Below are positions 43,964 to 53,694 of a DNA stretch of 64,000 nucleotides, in pieces; within the stretch, counting starts at the first letter, position 1, and every line of letters starts with the position of its first letter. The DNA comes from Algoriphagus terrigena DSM 22685. Lineage in GTDB: Bacteria > Bacteroidota > Bacteroidia > Cytophagales > Cyclobacteriaceae. The notes under the pieces are model-generated. The model was given only the letters and a program-made list of their open reading frames with translations. It did no database searches and was not told where the DNA came from. The stretch is taken from NCBI RefSeq assembly GCF_000429445.1, contig NZ_AUBW01000009.1, forward strand, positions 62,001-126,000. Direction: 5' to 3'. The position numbers were made by a program, and so were the translations under genes.

Positions 43964-46318
43964 CTACTCGCTCTTCAGCGTCTTCGCCGGATTCACCAGC
44001 GCAGCCTTAATCGCTTGAGAACTCACCGTCAAGAACGCGATCAGTAGCGCAATCAAGCCTGTGCCAAGGAACACTTTCCAGTCAATCCCGATGCGATAAT
44101 CAAAGCCAGCCAGCCATTCGCTCATGGCGTACCAGGTGACCGGCACTCCAATGACCATCGCAATTACCACCAGCTTGGTAAATTCGCCTGACAGCAACAG
44201 CACTAATCCCTGGACTGACGCGCCCAGCACCTTTCGGACCGAGATCTCTTTGCTCCGCTGCTCTGCAATAAATGCAGCCAGGCCAAACAAGCCCAGGCAA
44301 GAGATGAGGATCGCCAAGCCGGAAAACACTGCCGTCAGTGAACTGGTCTGCTGCTGGCTGACAAACTTCTGCGCGTGAATCGCATCGGCAAACTTGTATT
44401 CAAAGGGCGAATCCGGATTGAGTCTCTTGAATATCGTCTCCAACTGGGCCATCGTCTCCTGCAGCTGTACGCCGGAAAGCCGGATATGGATGAAATTCTG
44501 CTGGATCTTGGGGCCAAAGATCATGATGCCCTCCGGCTTCGCAAAGGGAGATTCAATGATGAAATCCTTCACGACGCCGACCACCCGGTATTCACGGTCC
44601 CCATCTTTGACAATCTCCCCGATCGGATCGGCAAAACCCATGAAATCCCTCGCTGTCTCGTTGATCAATACCGCGGTGCTGTCTGCCGCGTTCGTATAGA
44701 CGTCAATGTCACGACCAGATATCAGCTCCAATCCGGCTGTTTTAACCACATGGGCATCAGCGCCCATACGATTTACTTTTGGCATAAAAGCATCATCTTT
44801 CCCCTGCCAACCAATCATATTCGTATCACTATACCCCTCCGTAAAAGGAGAGAAGGTACTGGAGATAGACACGACGCCGGGCAAGGCTTCCACTTCACTG
44901 CGAACCGTGGAGAAATCTTTCTTTAGCGGCGCAGTCATCGGGTGAAAGATCAGGTTTTCGGTTTGTAGGCCCAGGTCTCTGTTTTGGACAAAGTTCATCT
45001 GGCTTCGGATGATCCACGTGCTGGCTATCAAGATAGCGACGATTGTAAACTGGAAAACCACCAGCAATTCCCTTGGCTTAAACCAACCTCTGGCGCTGCT
45101 CATCCGCGACTTCAGCACCAGCGCAGGACGAAATGAACTCAGCAAAAATGCGGGATAGATTCCCGCCAAGATTCCGGTCAGGAAAACATAGCCCAATGAG
45201 AAAATCCAGAAATAAGGCTGTGCAAAAGGAAGCGTCAGTTCTTTGCCGATCAACTGATTAAAGCCGGGAAAAGTGACCGAGATCAGCAACAAAGCCAGCA
45301 GATAGGCCGCCAACGAAATCAGGATCGACTCAGCCAGAAACTGCCAGATCAGCATGCTCCGGTCCGCGCCAGATACTTTCCTGATCCCCACTTCCTTGGC
45401 TCTTTTTTCGCTTTGAGCCGTGCTGAGATTGACAAAGTTGACGCATGCGATCAGCAAGATCACGATCCCGACCAGTCCAAACATCTGGATCAGATCGATC
45501 TTTCCTCCAACTGATTTACCGTTTTCAAACTTGCTTCTCAGGTGCAAGTCAGACATTGGAAAAAGAAAGTCGCTCGTATTTTTGACATCTCCTTTCCGAA
45601 GGGAAAAATCTTTGAATTTGGCATTGAATGCCTCCAGATCGGCATCCGGACTGAGCATCGCAAAAGTCCTGCAGTTATTATTCCCCCAAAAGTCCTCTAC
45701 CCAGTTCATCGCTTCGAGCTTTTTGTAAGGCAAAAAAGCCGTGAACTTAAAATTGGTGTTGGACGGCATGTCCTCCACCACAGCCTTCACCTCAAAATCC
45801 AACTCGGACTCCACCTTGACCGACTTTCCGATCGCAGACTCCTCTCCAAACAGTTTTTTGGCAACCGATTCGGTCAAGATGATATTGTCGGGAGAACTCA
45901 GAGCTGCAATTGGATCGCCTTCCAACACCCGGAAATTGAACATCTCAAAAAACCCGGGATCTACAAAGCTCGTCTGCTCATAGAATGCCTGGTCCCCTAC
46001 CGACAAGACCATCGGATCCCACTCAGTGACGTGGGTCACCGCTTCCACTTCAGGATACTCCTCCTTCAGTGCGGCAGCATAGGGTGACGGAGTGTAGTCC
46101 CAGCTCGAGACGTTCCCCTGATTGACATTGGTGCGCCACACGGCATAGATTCGGTCGGACTTTTCGTACTGACTGTCCACCGAAAACTCAAACTGAATCC
46201 ACACCATAATCAGCACCGACGCAGCCATGCCGACAGCCAAGCCTCCGATGTTGATCAGGGCAAAGCCTTTCTTTCTAAGGATATTTCTCCAGGCGATTTT
46301 TAGATAGTTTTTCCACAT
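43964..46318 (-). CDS. MacB/FtsX-type ABC permease (paralogue 6)
   Basis: 784 residues from ATG 46318 (MWKNYLKIAWRNILRKK), among the shortest of the set; the frame upstream to 46411 runs through repeat sequence. Coupling motifs are KRAKEVGIRKVSGA and RSKEISVRKVLGA; the tail is NPAKTLKSE. The second periplasmic domain has the family phrase RVVGVVKDFIIESPFAKPEGIMIFGP, very like that of paralogues 11 and 12 (DNVIMDSPFNPVDPLMIYF, EDFIFESPYDPVNPLMVFG), so these three form a subgroup. Second gene of the pair with paralogue 7. Confidence 0.86.
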   Translation of the reverse strand: MWKNYLKIAWRNILRKKGFALINIGGLAVGMAASVLIMVWIQFEFSVDSQYEKSDRIYAVWRTNVNQGNVSSWDYTPSPYAAALKEEYPEVEAVTHVTEWDPMVLSVGDQAFYEQTSFVDPGFFEMFNFRVLEGDPIAALSSPDNIILTESVAKKLFGEESAIGKSVKVESELDFEVKAVVEDMPSNTNFKFTAFLPYKKLEAMNWVEDFWGNNNCRTFAMLSPDADLEAFNAKFKDFSLRKGDVKNTSDFLFPMSDLHLRSKFENGKSVGGKIDLIQMFGLVGIVILLIACVNFVNLSTAQSEKRAKEVGIRKVSGADRSMLIWQFLAESILISLAAYLLALLLISVTFPGFNQLIGKELTLPFAQPYFWIFSLGYVFLTGILAGIYPAFLLSSFRPALVLKSRMSSARGWFKPRELLVVFQFTIVAILIASTWIIRSQMNFVQNRDLGLQTENLIFHPMTAPLKKDFSTVRSEVEALPGVVSISSTFSPFTEGYSDTNMIGWQGKDDAFMPKVNRMGADAHVVKTAGLELISGRDIDVYTNAADSTAVLINETARDFMGFADPIGEIVKDGDREYRVVGVVKDFIIESPFAKPEGIMIFGPKIQQNFIHIRLSGVQLQETMAQLETIFKRLNPDSPFEYKFADAIHAQKFVSQQQTSSLTAVFSGLAILISCLGLFGLAAFIAEQRSKEISVRKVLGASVQGLVLLLSGEFTKLVVIAMVIGVPVTWYAMSEWLAGFDYRIGIDWKVFLGTGLIALLIAFLTVSSQAIKAALVNPAKTLKSE

Positions 46319-46455
46319 GTTGCTAAAGTTATAAAGTTCTAAAGTGGTAAGGTTGTCAAAGTGGTAAAGGTGAAAGGTCGTAAAGTTTCCTAGGGCTGGG
46401 AACCGAAACACTACTCAAAACCTCGTAAATCGTATTTCGTAAATCACAAATCCGC
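46319..46455. repeat. Intra-pair spacer with periodic repeats (paralogues 6/7)
   Basis: GTTATAAAGTTCTAAAGTGGTAAGG-like units of about 8-nt period (46325-46378), TTTCCTAGGGCTGGGAACC, then CCTCGTAAATCGTATTTCG and CGTAAATC near 46421-46446. Motif order matches the spacers of pairs 1/2 and 4/5. Confidence 0.55.
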
Positions 46456-48861
46456 TCACTCGCTCTTCAGACTCTTCACCGGATTCATCAGCGCGGCCTT
46501 CACCGCCTGCGAACTCACCGTCGCCAAAGCGATGAGAATGGCGATCATCCCTGACAGTGCAAAAACCCACCAGTCGATCTCAATGCGATACGCAAAGTCC
46601 TGAATCCAGCGATCTACCACGTACCAGGAAACCGGAATGGCGATGATGATGGATACGAAAACGAGCTTTACAAAGTCCTTGGAAAGAATTGCAACGACTC
46701 CGGCTACGGATGCTCCCAGCACCTTTCTAATACCTATCTCCTTGACCCGCTGCTCGGTCGTAAAAGTCGCCAATCCGAAGAGTCCCAGGCATGAAATCAG
46801 GATTGAGAGTGCCGTCAGCATGCCGACAATTACGTTCACCGTGCTGTCCGCTCGGTACAATTCGGTAAAGTGATCATCCAAAAATTCGTACTCAAAGGCA
46901 CGTTCGGGAATGACCGAGTTCCATACGGACTCCAGATGGGCGATGGCTTCTGGAGCCCGATCTCCGGCTATCTTCACCGACGCCTCGTCATAGCCCCAGT
47001 CCTTTTGGTTGAAGATGGTCAGCGTCTCGACCTTGTGATGCAGGGTATTAAAGTTAAAATCCCGTACAATTCCGACGATGCTGGCCGCAGAATCCATCCC
47101 GCTAAACCCAAATTGCCTACCGATGAGGGATTCGATCGACTTGCCTTCCCCTTCTTCCAACAGCAGTTCGTGAGCCATCGATTCGTTGATCATATAGGCC
47201 TTGCCGTAGTCCGATTCCGTCCCGCTGAAATTCCTCCCCGCTATCAGCTCGATCTGATAGACGTCGAGAAAGTCGCTGTCCACCACCACCTGTGAGGTAG
47301 CGAGGCTTCGGGCAGGTCCGTCCCCGTGAAAAGTCACCGAGGTCTGGTGCAGGTTGTTACCGAGCCGCTGACCGGATGCCGTCACATTCTTAACTAAGGT
47401 ACTGGAGAGCAATTTCTCCTTGAGCACTTCGTATCTATCAGAATAGCGGCCTATAGGAAAAGTAACCACTTGGGCATGGGAAAATCCCAGATCTTTCTCC
47501 TGCATGAACCTGACTTGTCTGGTCGCAAAAAAGGTGGAAATGATCAGGAAGATCGCACAGCTAAACTGCACGATGACCAGCGCATTGCGAAAATCGGACT
47601 TTCGCTTGCCAGACTCGGGCGAGCCTTTCAGGACTTTCACCGGATGAAAGCTCGCCAGATACACCGCCGGATAGATACCGGAAAGCACGCCCACCCCCAA
47701 TGCACCAAAGACAATTGATGCCAAAAGGATCGGATCGGTAAACAGCGGAAACTCGAGTTTTCGCTGGCTGAATTCATTGAGATAAGGAAGAGTGAGAAAG
47801 ACCAGAATCACCGCAAGTGCCATCGCGATCATACTGATCAGGATCGACTCGCTGATAAACTGAAGATAAAGCTGGCTTCTGGATGCACCGGAAGCTTTCC
47901 TCACACCGATCTCCATCGCCCGGCTGATGGACTTGGCCGAGGAAAGATTTACGAAGTTGATCCCCGCGATAAAGAGGACGATCAGTGCGATGAAGAAAAA
48001 TATCCGGGTGTAGGCGCCGTCAAATTTCTGATAGTTGAGGTAATCATGAGTGATATCTGTAGATGCGGCGTGAATCTGATCTAAGGGCTGCAGAAACAGC
48101 TCATAACCTTTGGCCCCTTCCTCCGACATATGGGCTAGCAAGTAGGCCGGAAACTTGGCTTCCAAAGCCGGAATGTCAGTTCCATCGACCAGTTCAAGGT
48201 AAGTGGTCAGCCAGTTTCCACCCCAATTCTCCATGGCCTGAGGCCCTACATAGGTGCTGAAAGAAGTCAATCCGTCAAATTTCAAATGGGAATTTGACGG
48301 TGCATCTTCCACAATCCCTGTGACTGTGAAGAAGGTACTGTCCTCCTCCGCCACGGCGAGCACTTGCCCTATCGCCGTCTCCCCACCGAACATCGAGGCT
48401 GCGCTCGACTCCGTCAGCACCAGACTTCCCGGCTTGGTCAGGACAGTGGCCGGATCACCTTCCAGCAGTTTGAAATCAAACATCCTGAAGAAAGAAGAAT
48501 CGGCCCAGACCGCATCAGCCAGTGTGTGGGTCTTTTCGCCCATTTCAAATTTCAGTTCCCCGCCGGGTCTTACCCGGGTGAAGCTGAGAATCTCCGGAAA
48601 CTCCTCCAGCAGCGTCGATCCCATGGGATACATGGACAAGGCTACGTTTTGGGGCTCGACCATGCCCTCCCACTGCTGCACTTCATTGAGTCGATAGATA
48701 TTCTTGGTGTGGATCCCGTCAAAGTCTCGCTCGTAGTTCACAAACAGCAGGATGACAATGCAGACGGCCATCCCGATAGAAAGTCCAGCAATGTTTAATG
48801 CTGAGAAAAGCTTGTTCTTCCTCAGGTTGCGAAAAGCGGTTTTAAGATAGTTTTTCCACAT
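46456..48861 (-). CDS. MacB/FtsX-type ABC permease (paralogue 7)
   Basis: 801 residues from ATG 48861 (MWKNYLKTAFRNLRKNK). Coupling motifs are SRAMEIGVRKASGA and RVKEIGIRKVLGA; the tail is NPVKSLKSE. The periplasmic domain after TM1 carries LVLTESSAASMFGGETAIGQ, the conserved segment of the MacB-like fold. It is the first gene of the pair with paralogue 6; composite element D lies about 150 bp upstream. The upstream extension to 48933 is repeat-derived. Confidence 0.86.
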   Translation of the reverse strand: MWKNYLKTAFRNLRKNKLFSALNIAGLSIGMAVCIVILLFVNYERDFDGIHTKNIYRLNEVQQWEGMVEPQNVALSMYPMGSTLLEEFPEILSFTRVRPGGELKFEMGEKTHTLADAVWADSSFFRMFDFKLLEGDPATVLTKPGSLVLTESSAASMFGGETAIGQVLAVAEEDSTFFTVTGIVEDAPSNSHLKFDGLTSFSTYVGPQAMENWGGNWLTTYLELVDGTDIPALEAKFPAYLLAHMSEEGAKGYELFLQPLDQIHAASTDITHDYLNYQKFDGAYTRIFFFIALIVLFIAGINFVNLSSAKSISRAMEIGVRKASGASRSQLYLQFISESILISMIAMALAVILVFLTLPYLNEFSQRKLEFPLFTDPILLASIVFGALGVGVLSGIYPAVYLASFHPVKVLKGSPESGKRKSDFRNALVIVQFSCAIFLIISTFFATRQVRFMQEKDLGFSHAQVVTFPIGRYSDRYEVLKEKLLSSTLVKNVTASGQRLGNNLHQTSVTFHGDGPARSLATSQVVVDSDFLDVYQIELIAGRNFSGTESDYGKAYMINESMAHELLLEEGEGKSIESLIGRQFGFSGMDSAASIVGIVRDFNFNTLHHKVETLTIFNQKDWGYDEASVKIAGDRAPEAIAHLESVWNSVIPERAFEYEFLDDHFTELYRADSTVNVIVGMLTALSILISCLGLFGLATFTTEQRVKEIGIRKVLGASVAGVVAILSKDFVKLVFVSIIIAIPVSWYVVDRWIQDFAYRIEIDWWVFALSGMIAILIALATVSSQAVKAALMNPVKSLKSE

Positions 48862-49401
48862 GGGCTTGAGATTGGAAAATTTTAAAATTGGAAGGTTAAA
48901 GGTTGCAAAGTTATAAAGTGACAAGGTGGCCAAGACTAAGCTCGTATATCCTGAATGCTATTCGAGGCTGAGCGGAGTCCGTTTCCTCAAACCATTCGAC
49001 TGTGGCAAATCCACTTTCTATGCCATCCCAAAACCCCTCAAATCCACCTGATTCCCCGCATTTCTATTATTTCGCCAAAAATCAATCGGACACTATTGTC
49101 CGCTGGTGGGCGTTTCACTACGCGGTACGCACAGGTGAGGGTTTACGGGTCAAAACCCTTCAAACAATCCTTACCCTCCAGTTTTCAAGTTGACACCAGC
49201 TGGAAGACCCTTTTTAAGACAAGTCCCCCTGATCGTCTTTCAGAAATTCGTTTCTAAAATATGATTTCAAGAATACAGGAAAGTCGGCCAGAGCTTCCCT
49301 CTTCAGTCTTGTTTTACGTTGTCTGGACCAATTAAATGCCTGAACACGAACAACTCCCACGCGATTTTCGTAATTTCAGCTAGCACCAAAAACAAAAGGA
49401 T
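48862..49401. other. 540-bp divergent spacer holding element D
   Basis: Between the divergent permease and DUF6152 genes. Contains TTGGAAAATT-type repeats (48872-48895), an AAAGTTATAAAGTG tract, element D, and about 250 bp further of unassigned sequence. The plus-strand promoter of the DUF6152 gene should be near 49355-49375 (TAATTTCAG). ORFs here are short and unlike any family. Confidence 0.55.
49011..49112 (-). promoter_or_regulatory. Composite element D upstream of permease pair 7/6
   Basis: Minus-strand -24 box TGGCAT (49025-49020), then AGAAAGTGGA toward the gene. Operator CGGACA-N4-TGTCCG-N4-TGGGCG at 49087-49112, centred 72 bp upstream of the -24 box; the first two half-sites are perfect inverted repeats. 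Confidence 0.55.
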
Positions 49402-49755
49402 ATGGCTTACTTAAGAAACACTTCCCTCGTATTGCTGTTAATTCTGAGCGCTTCATTTGCGTTTTTTCATCATGGCTGGGCCAATTATGACCAGACGAAG
49501 GTCCTTGATTTCGAAACGACCCTTGATGAATCCACCTTTGGAAATCCCCATTCGATGGCCACGGTAAAGTATCAGGATGAAGCCTGGACTGTGTATCTAG
49601 CTCCAGCCAGCCGAATGACCGATCGCGGCCTGACTGCAGAGATGATCAAGAAAGGCACAAAAGTCAGACTGGTGGCCTACCCACATAAGACCAAAACCGG
49701 AGAGATGAGAGCCGAACGGATCTATGTAGACGGTAAGAAGTACGAGCTGAGATAG
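49402..49755 (+). CDS. DUF6152-family periplasmic protein
   Basis: 117 residues with a signal peptide (about 1-20). It has the DUF6152 hallmarks HHGWANYD just after the signal, FGNPHSMATVKYQ in the middle, and the closing RAERIYVDGKKYELR. The conserved His residues at the mature N-terminus could bind metal. Function not established to my knowledge. The next gene (DUF6644) starts 2 nt after its stop. Its cotranscription with a DUF6644 membrane protein suggests a joint envelope role. Confidence 0.8.
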   Translation: MAYLRNTSLVLLLILSASFAFFHHGWANYDQTKVLDFETTLDESTFGNPHSMATVKYQDEAWTVYLAPASRMTDRGLTAEMIKKGTKVRLVAYPHKTKTGEMRAERIYVDGKKYELR

Positions 49756-49757
49756 CC

Positions 49758-50225
49758 GTGCAGGAATCTTTAGACTGGCTGGAGCATACCTCCTGGGCGG
49801 AGGCAATCCGCCAATCTATGTGGATTTATCCAGCCTTGGAGATCGTCCATATCCTGGGCATCGTCATGCTGGTCGGATCAGCGTTCTTGTTTGACTTTCT
49901 TCTATTGGGTTTTTCCAAAAACCTGCCAACCGTCAGCATGTCCCATTACTTGCTGCCTTGGTCCCGGCGAGGGTTGATCCTGATAATTCCCTCGGGTCTG
50001 CTCTTGTTCATCACCAATGCAGGGGCACTGGGCTTTGATCCGACCTTTTGGCTAAAGATGGGTTTGCTTGCCGTGGCGGGACTGAATGCGCTGGTATTTC
50101 ACAGGCGTTTTTCCGGGGGTCAAACTCATCAAACTCAGCTCCCGGCGAAGTCCAAAGTACACGCGCTGGTATCTTTGATGGTGTGGATTGCCGTGATCAG
50201 CTGTGGGCGCTTATTGGCTTACTAG
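49758..50225 (+). CDS. DUF6644-family membrane protein
   Basis: 155 residues, GTG start at 49758 immediately after the DUF6152 stop, so probably translationally coupled. Four hydrophobic helices are at about 22-50, 68-88, 95-112 and 132-152. The family pattern is visible in WAEAIRQSMWIYPALEIVHILGIVMLVGS and the C-terminal WIAVISCGRLLAY; His31 in the first helix and Arg71 lie where a membrane cofactor could bind. Role unknown; the tight pairing with DUF6152 is the main clue. Confidence 0.78.
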   Translation: MQESLDWLEHTSWAEAIRQSMWIYPALEIVHILGIVMLVGSAFLFDFLLLGFSKNLPTVSMSHYLLPWSRRGLILIIPSGLLLFITNAGALGFDPTFWLKMGLLAVAGLNALVFHRRFSGGQTHQTQLPAKSKVHALVSLMVWIAVISCGRLLAY

Positions 50226-50378
50226 ATCACCTGATTGGCTTGATTCCTCTGACTGCAAAATGGATCGTTCCGGGCGGTTTTTTCACAGATCCGAAGTCAA
50301 ATATTATAGATATAAGTCTATGATAATCAGTAAATAACGTAGATACTATTAAATTGAAAAATTCGGGCTTGAGGTGAG

Positions 50379-50879
50379 ATGAACGTGGATCGACAAAAGA
50401 CAATATCTATGAAAGCGAGCAGAACTTCAACCAACTCTAAACTCATTCAGGGTACCCCAAAGAAGGTTTACGATGCCTTTATAACCAAAGAAGCATTGGA
50501 ATACTGGCTTGCTCCATACGGTATGACCGGGAAGATTCACGACTTTGATGCAAGAATCGGTGGCGGCTATGATATGTCACTTGTCTATAAAGACCAGAAA
50601 ACAGAAGGAAAGACAACGGGAAACGAAGACCGTTTCTCCGCGACGTTTGTTGAGCTCCGTCCCTATGAAAAAGTCGTCCAAACCATCAATTTCAAATCAG
50701 ACAAGAGCGAGTTCACAGACGAAATGATAATGGAAGTGCTCTTGGAAGAAGTCCGAACCAATGCAACGAAAGTGACAATCCTATTTAAAAACATCCCCAC
50801 TGGAGTTGACCCCAAAGACAATGAGGATGGAACAGAACAGTCACTCGAAAAACTGGCGGAATACATCGAGAACAGTTGA
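50379..50879 (+). CDS. SRPBCC/AHSA1-type START-like protein
   Basis: 166 residues from ATG 50379, or 156 from ATG 50409 (MKASRTSTNSKLIQG). Helix-grip fold of the AHSA1 (activator of Hsp90 ATPase-like) SRPBCC family: KLIQGTPKKVYDAFITKEAL, EYWLAPYGMTGKIHDFDARIGGGY, FVELRPYEKVVQTINF and the C-terminal helix with SLEKLAEYIENS. Members bind small hydrophobic ligands or act as polyketide-like or stress factors. No ligand or partner is suggested by the neighbours. Confidence 0.82.
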   Translation: MNVDRQKTISMKASRTSTNSKLIQGTPKKVYDAFITKEALEYWLAPYGMTGKIHDFDARIGGGYDMSLVYKDQKTEGKTTGNEDRFSATFVELRPYEKVVQTINFKSDKSEFTDEMIMEVLLEEVRTNATKVTILFKNIPTGVDPKDNEDGTEQSLEKLAEYIENS

Positions 50880-51180
50880 AACTTCTTCTTTAAACTCAAT
50901 CCTTTCCGATTATTTTTTCCAGCTTCCTACCGACATTTGCCAATGTTTTTTGACAGTTGGCTCTTGAGACCAGCTACTTGATTCTAACAAATTCCCCTAC
51001 CCCCTTTGTCTAGATTTCCATTCCACAATCGGATTCGGAAATAAAGGGGGAGTCGGCCACCAGTTCCGTCCTCGGTCTTCCTTCTCGATACCAGCTACCA
51101 GCTACTTGATACTCAAATCTCCCTTCTTGGTTCTTGGTTCTTGGTTCTTGTCTCTTGGCTCATGATGCTAGATACTATCC
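50880..51180. other. 301-bp convergent spacer with CTTGATACT/TTCTTGG repeats
   Basis: CCCCCTTT (51000-51007) and AAAGGGGG (51043-51050) could pair across a 35-nt loop. From about 51095 to 51178 the sequence is periodic: CTACTTGATACT, then TTCTTGGTTCTTGGTTCTTGT. No gene. Confidence 0.5.
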
Positions 51181-53604
51181 TCACTCGCTCCTCAGACTCT
51201 TCACCGGATCCATCAGGGCCGCTTTGATGGCCTGGAAACTGATAGTAGCCAAGGCAATCACAACGGCCAGAGCACCGGCAATCCCAAAGATCCACCAGTG
51301 AATCGGCACCTGGTAAGCAAATCCTTCCAGCCACTTGTTCATCCCGTACCAGGCAACCGGCGTAGCCACGAGGATCGCCACCAAGACCAGCTTGATGAAA
51401 TCCCTTGAAAGCAGACCGACAATGGTGCTGACATCCGCTCCAAGGACTTTTCTGATCCCGATTTCCTTGGTTCGCTGCTCTGCCGTATAGGTCGCCAAAC
51501 CCAGCAGACCGAGACAGGCGATCATGATCGCCAACACTGAAAACGTGGTAAAAATCTTCCGAAACCTGAAGTCAGACTCGTACTGCTTATTGAAATCCTC
51601 ATCCAAAAAGCTGTACAAAAATGGCCGATGGGGAGCCAGCTTTTCCCATACAGCTCCTACAGAAGCAATGGTCTTGGGCAAGTCGTCCCCTTTTACTTTC
51701 AAACTGATATAGCGGCTGGCATACGCTTCAAAAGGCAGCGTCAAAGGCTCAATTGTTCGATGAAGAGAGATGTAGTTAAAATCTTTCACCACACCGATAA
51801 TTTCACCTTTTCTCCCCCACTGGTCGAATTTCTTTCCGACGGCATCCGCCGGATTGGCATAGCCATACTGACGTGCTGCTGCCTCGTTAATCACCAATGC
51901 CGAACTGGAATCTGATGGATAATCTCTCGAATAAGATCGCCCTGCTACCAATTCCAGATTGAAATGGTCGATAAAATCCAGCCCAACCTGAAAGATCGGC
52001 TGCGCCTCCTGCTTCATTTCACCTTCGGGAGTCTCGATGGCGGTGCCGGCATTTGGGAAATAACTCCCCGGCACACTCCGTGAAAATGCGACAGAAAGCA
52101 CATCTGGCATAGACTCGAGCTCACCCTTGAGGACGGCCGACACGTCATTCACCTGCTCGTCATAATTGTAATCCAAGACAAGCATGTGCTCCTTGTCAAA
52201 CCCCATTTCTTTATCTAGCAAGTGACTCATCTGGGTATAGACCACAATCGTCCCGGCGATCAGCGCAATAGAAAGACTAAACTGAAATACAACCAATCCT
52301 TTTCGGAGATTCACTCCCCTGGCGTCGGATTTATTGATGCCCTTGAGGATCATCACCGGCCTGAAACTTGATAACACCAGAGCTGGGTAAGAACCCGCCA
52401 AAATCCCGATGACTAACAGAATTCCTACAAAAACAGGGATCGTCTGTGTATTCAATATCTGATTGACTTCAAACACTTTGCCTGTCAGATCATTCATAAA
52501 CGGTAGAGCTACGGTCACCAAGAGCAGACCTACTGCCGCTGCGAAAAAAACGATGATCAAAGACTCTCCCAAGAACTGAAAAACAAGACTGCGTCGGTCG
52601 GCACCGATGGATTTTCTGATCCCCACTTCCTTGGCCCGCTCCATGGATCTTGCCGTGGATAGGTTCATAAAGTTGATCATTGCGATGATCAGGATGAACA
52701 GGCCAATGACCGAAAAGACATAAATATTGGGCAGCGAACCTGTCTCTCCCGGCTGACGCAATGCGGTAGTTCTGAGGTACACATCGCTGAGTGGCTCGAT
52801 GGCGATGGTATAGCCATAGCCGTTGTCACCGTTTCTTCTTTCTATAAAATCCGGGATTTTTGCCTCAAAAGCTGATCGTTCAAACTGGTCATTGACCAGG
52901 AAATACGTGTACGTATCCACATAACCCCATGCATCAAACACATCCGGCCTTGACTGGCGGAAAGTCTCCAACGAAAGCAGCGCATTAAACTTGAAATGGG
53001 AATTGGAAGGCACGTCCGCCATCACACCAGTCACCGTATAATCGCCTGCGTTGGATCTGCCTGCTGACTCACTTCCTTTAAGGGTTTTGCCTAAGGCGCT
53101 CTCATTGCCAAAGTATTTTCTGGCAGTTGTTTCGGTCAATACCACGCTGTACGCTGCAGCCAATGCAGTCTTGGGATTGCCCTCAATCAACTCCCAGCTA
53201 AACACATCAAATACCGTGGAATCCATAAAAAACACCCCGTCTTCCTGCGTGATGTTATCTCCTACCGTAAACAAGATATCGGACCTTCCCGAGAATTGTA
53301 CCACGTTTTCAACTTCAGGGAAATCCAGCTTCAAAGCTGGTCCTACAGGTGCATTACCCCACACCCAAAACGGCTGGGCTTCTGCTCCTTCGGTCACGCC
53401 CTCCGGAGATCTTGAGCCATGTGTCACCTGGTAGATCCGGTCGCCGTTCTCGTGGTAGTTGTCATAGGACAATTCATCCTGCACAAACATGAAGATGAGC
53501 AGGCAGCACGCCATGCCCACTCCCAGTCCGAGGATGTTGATGAAAGAATAGACCTTCTTCTTCAGAAGATTTCTATAGGCTATTTTGAGGTAGTTTTTCC
53601 ACAT
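51181..53604 (-). CDS. MacB/FtsX-type ABC permease (paralogue 8)
   Basis: 807 residues from ATG 53604 (MWKNYLKIAYRNLLKKK); a 50-residue in-frame extension to 53754 is encoded by repeats and by the -24 box region, so it is rejected. Coupling motifs are ERAKEVGIRKSIGA and RTKEIGIRKVLGA; the tail is NPVKSLRSE. Single-gene unit with its own composite element (E) about 95 bp upstream. The periplasmic part contains SVVLTETTARKYFGNESALGK, the conserved MacB-like segment. Confidence 0.88.
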   Translation of the reverse strand: MWKNYLKIAYRNLLKKKVYSFINILGLGVGMACCLLIFMFVQDELSYDNYHENGDRIYQVTHGSRSPEGVTEGAEAQPFWVWGNAPVGPALKLDFPEVENVVQFSGRSDILFTVGDNITQEDGVFFMDSTVFDVFSWELIEGNPKTALAAAYSVVLTETTARKYFGNESALGKTLKGSESAGRSNAGDYTVTGVMADVPSNSHFKFNALLSLETFRQSRPDVFDAWGYVDTYTYFLVNDQFERSAFEAKIPDFIERRNGDNGYGYTIAIEPLSDVYLRTTALRQPGETGSLPNIYVFSVIGLFILIIAMINFMNLSTARSMERAKEVGIRKSIGADRRSLVFQFLGESLIIVFFAAAVGLLLVTVALPFMNDLTGKVFEVNQILNTQTIPVFVGILLVIGILAGSYPALVLSSFRPVMILKGINKSDARGVNLRKGLVVFQFSLSIALIAGTIVVYTQMSHLLDKEMGFDKEHMLVLDYNYDEQVNDVSAVLKGELESMPDVLSVAFSRSVPGSYFPNAGTAIETPEGEMKQEAQPIFQVGLDFIDHFNLELVAGRSYSRDYPSDSSSALVINEAAARQYGYANPADAVGKKFDQWGRKGEIIGVVKDFNYISLHRTIEPLTLPFEAYASRYISLKVKGDDLPKTIASVGAVWEKLAPHRPFLYSFLDEDFNKQYESDFRFRKIFTTFSVLAIMIACLGLLGLATYTAEQRTKEIGIRKVLGADVSTIVGLLSRDFIKLVLVAILVATPVAWYGMNKWLEGFAYQVPIHWWIFGIAGALAVVIALATISFQAIKAALMDPVKSLRSE

Positions 53605-53694
53605 GGTTTTGGAATTGGGAAATTGAAATGTTGAAAAATTAAGAGATGGAAAATGCTGAGGTCTAATCGGGTTGCTGTGTATGCCCTCCGACCT

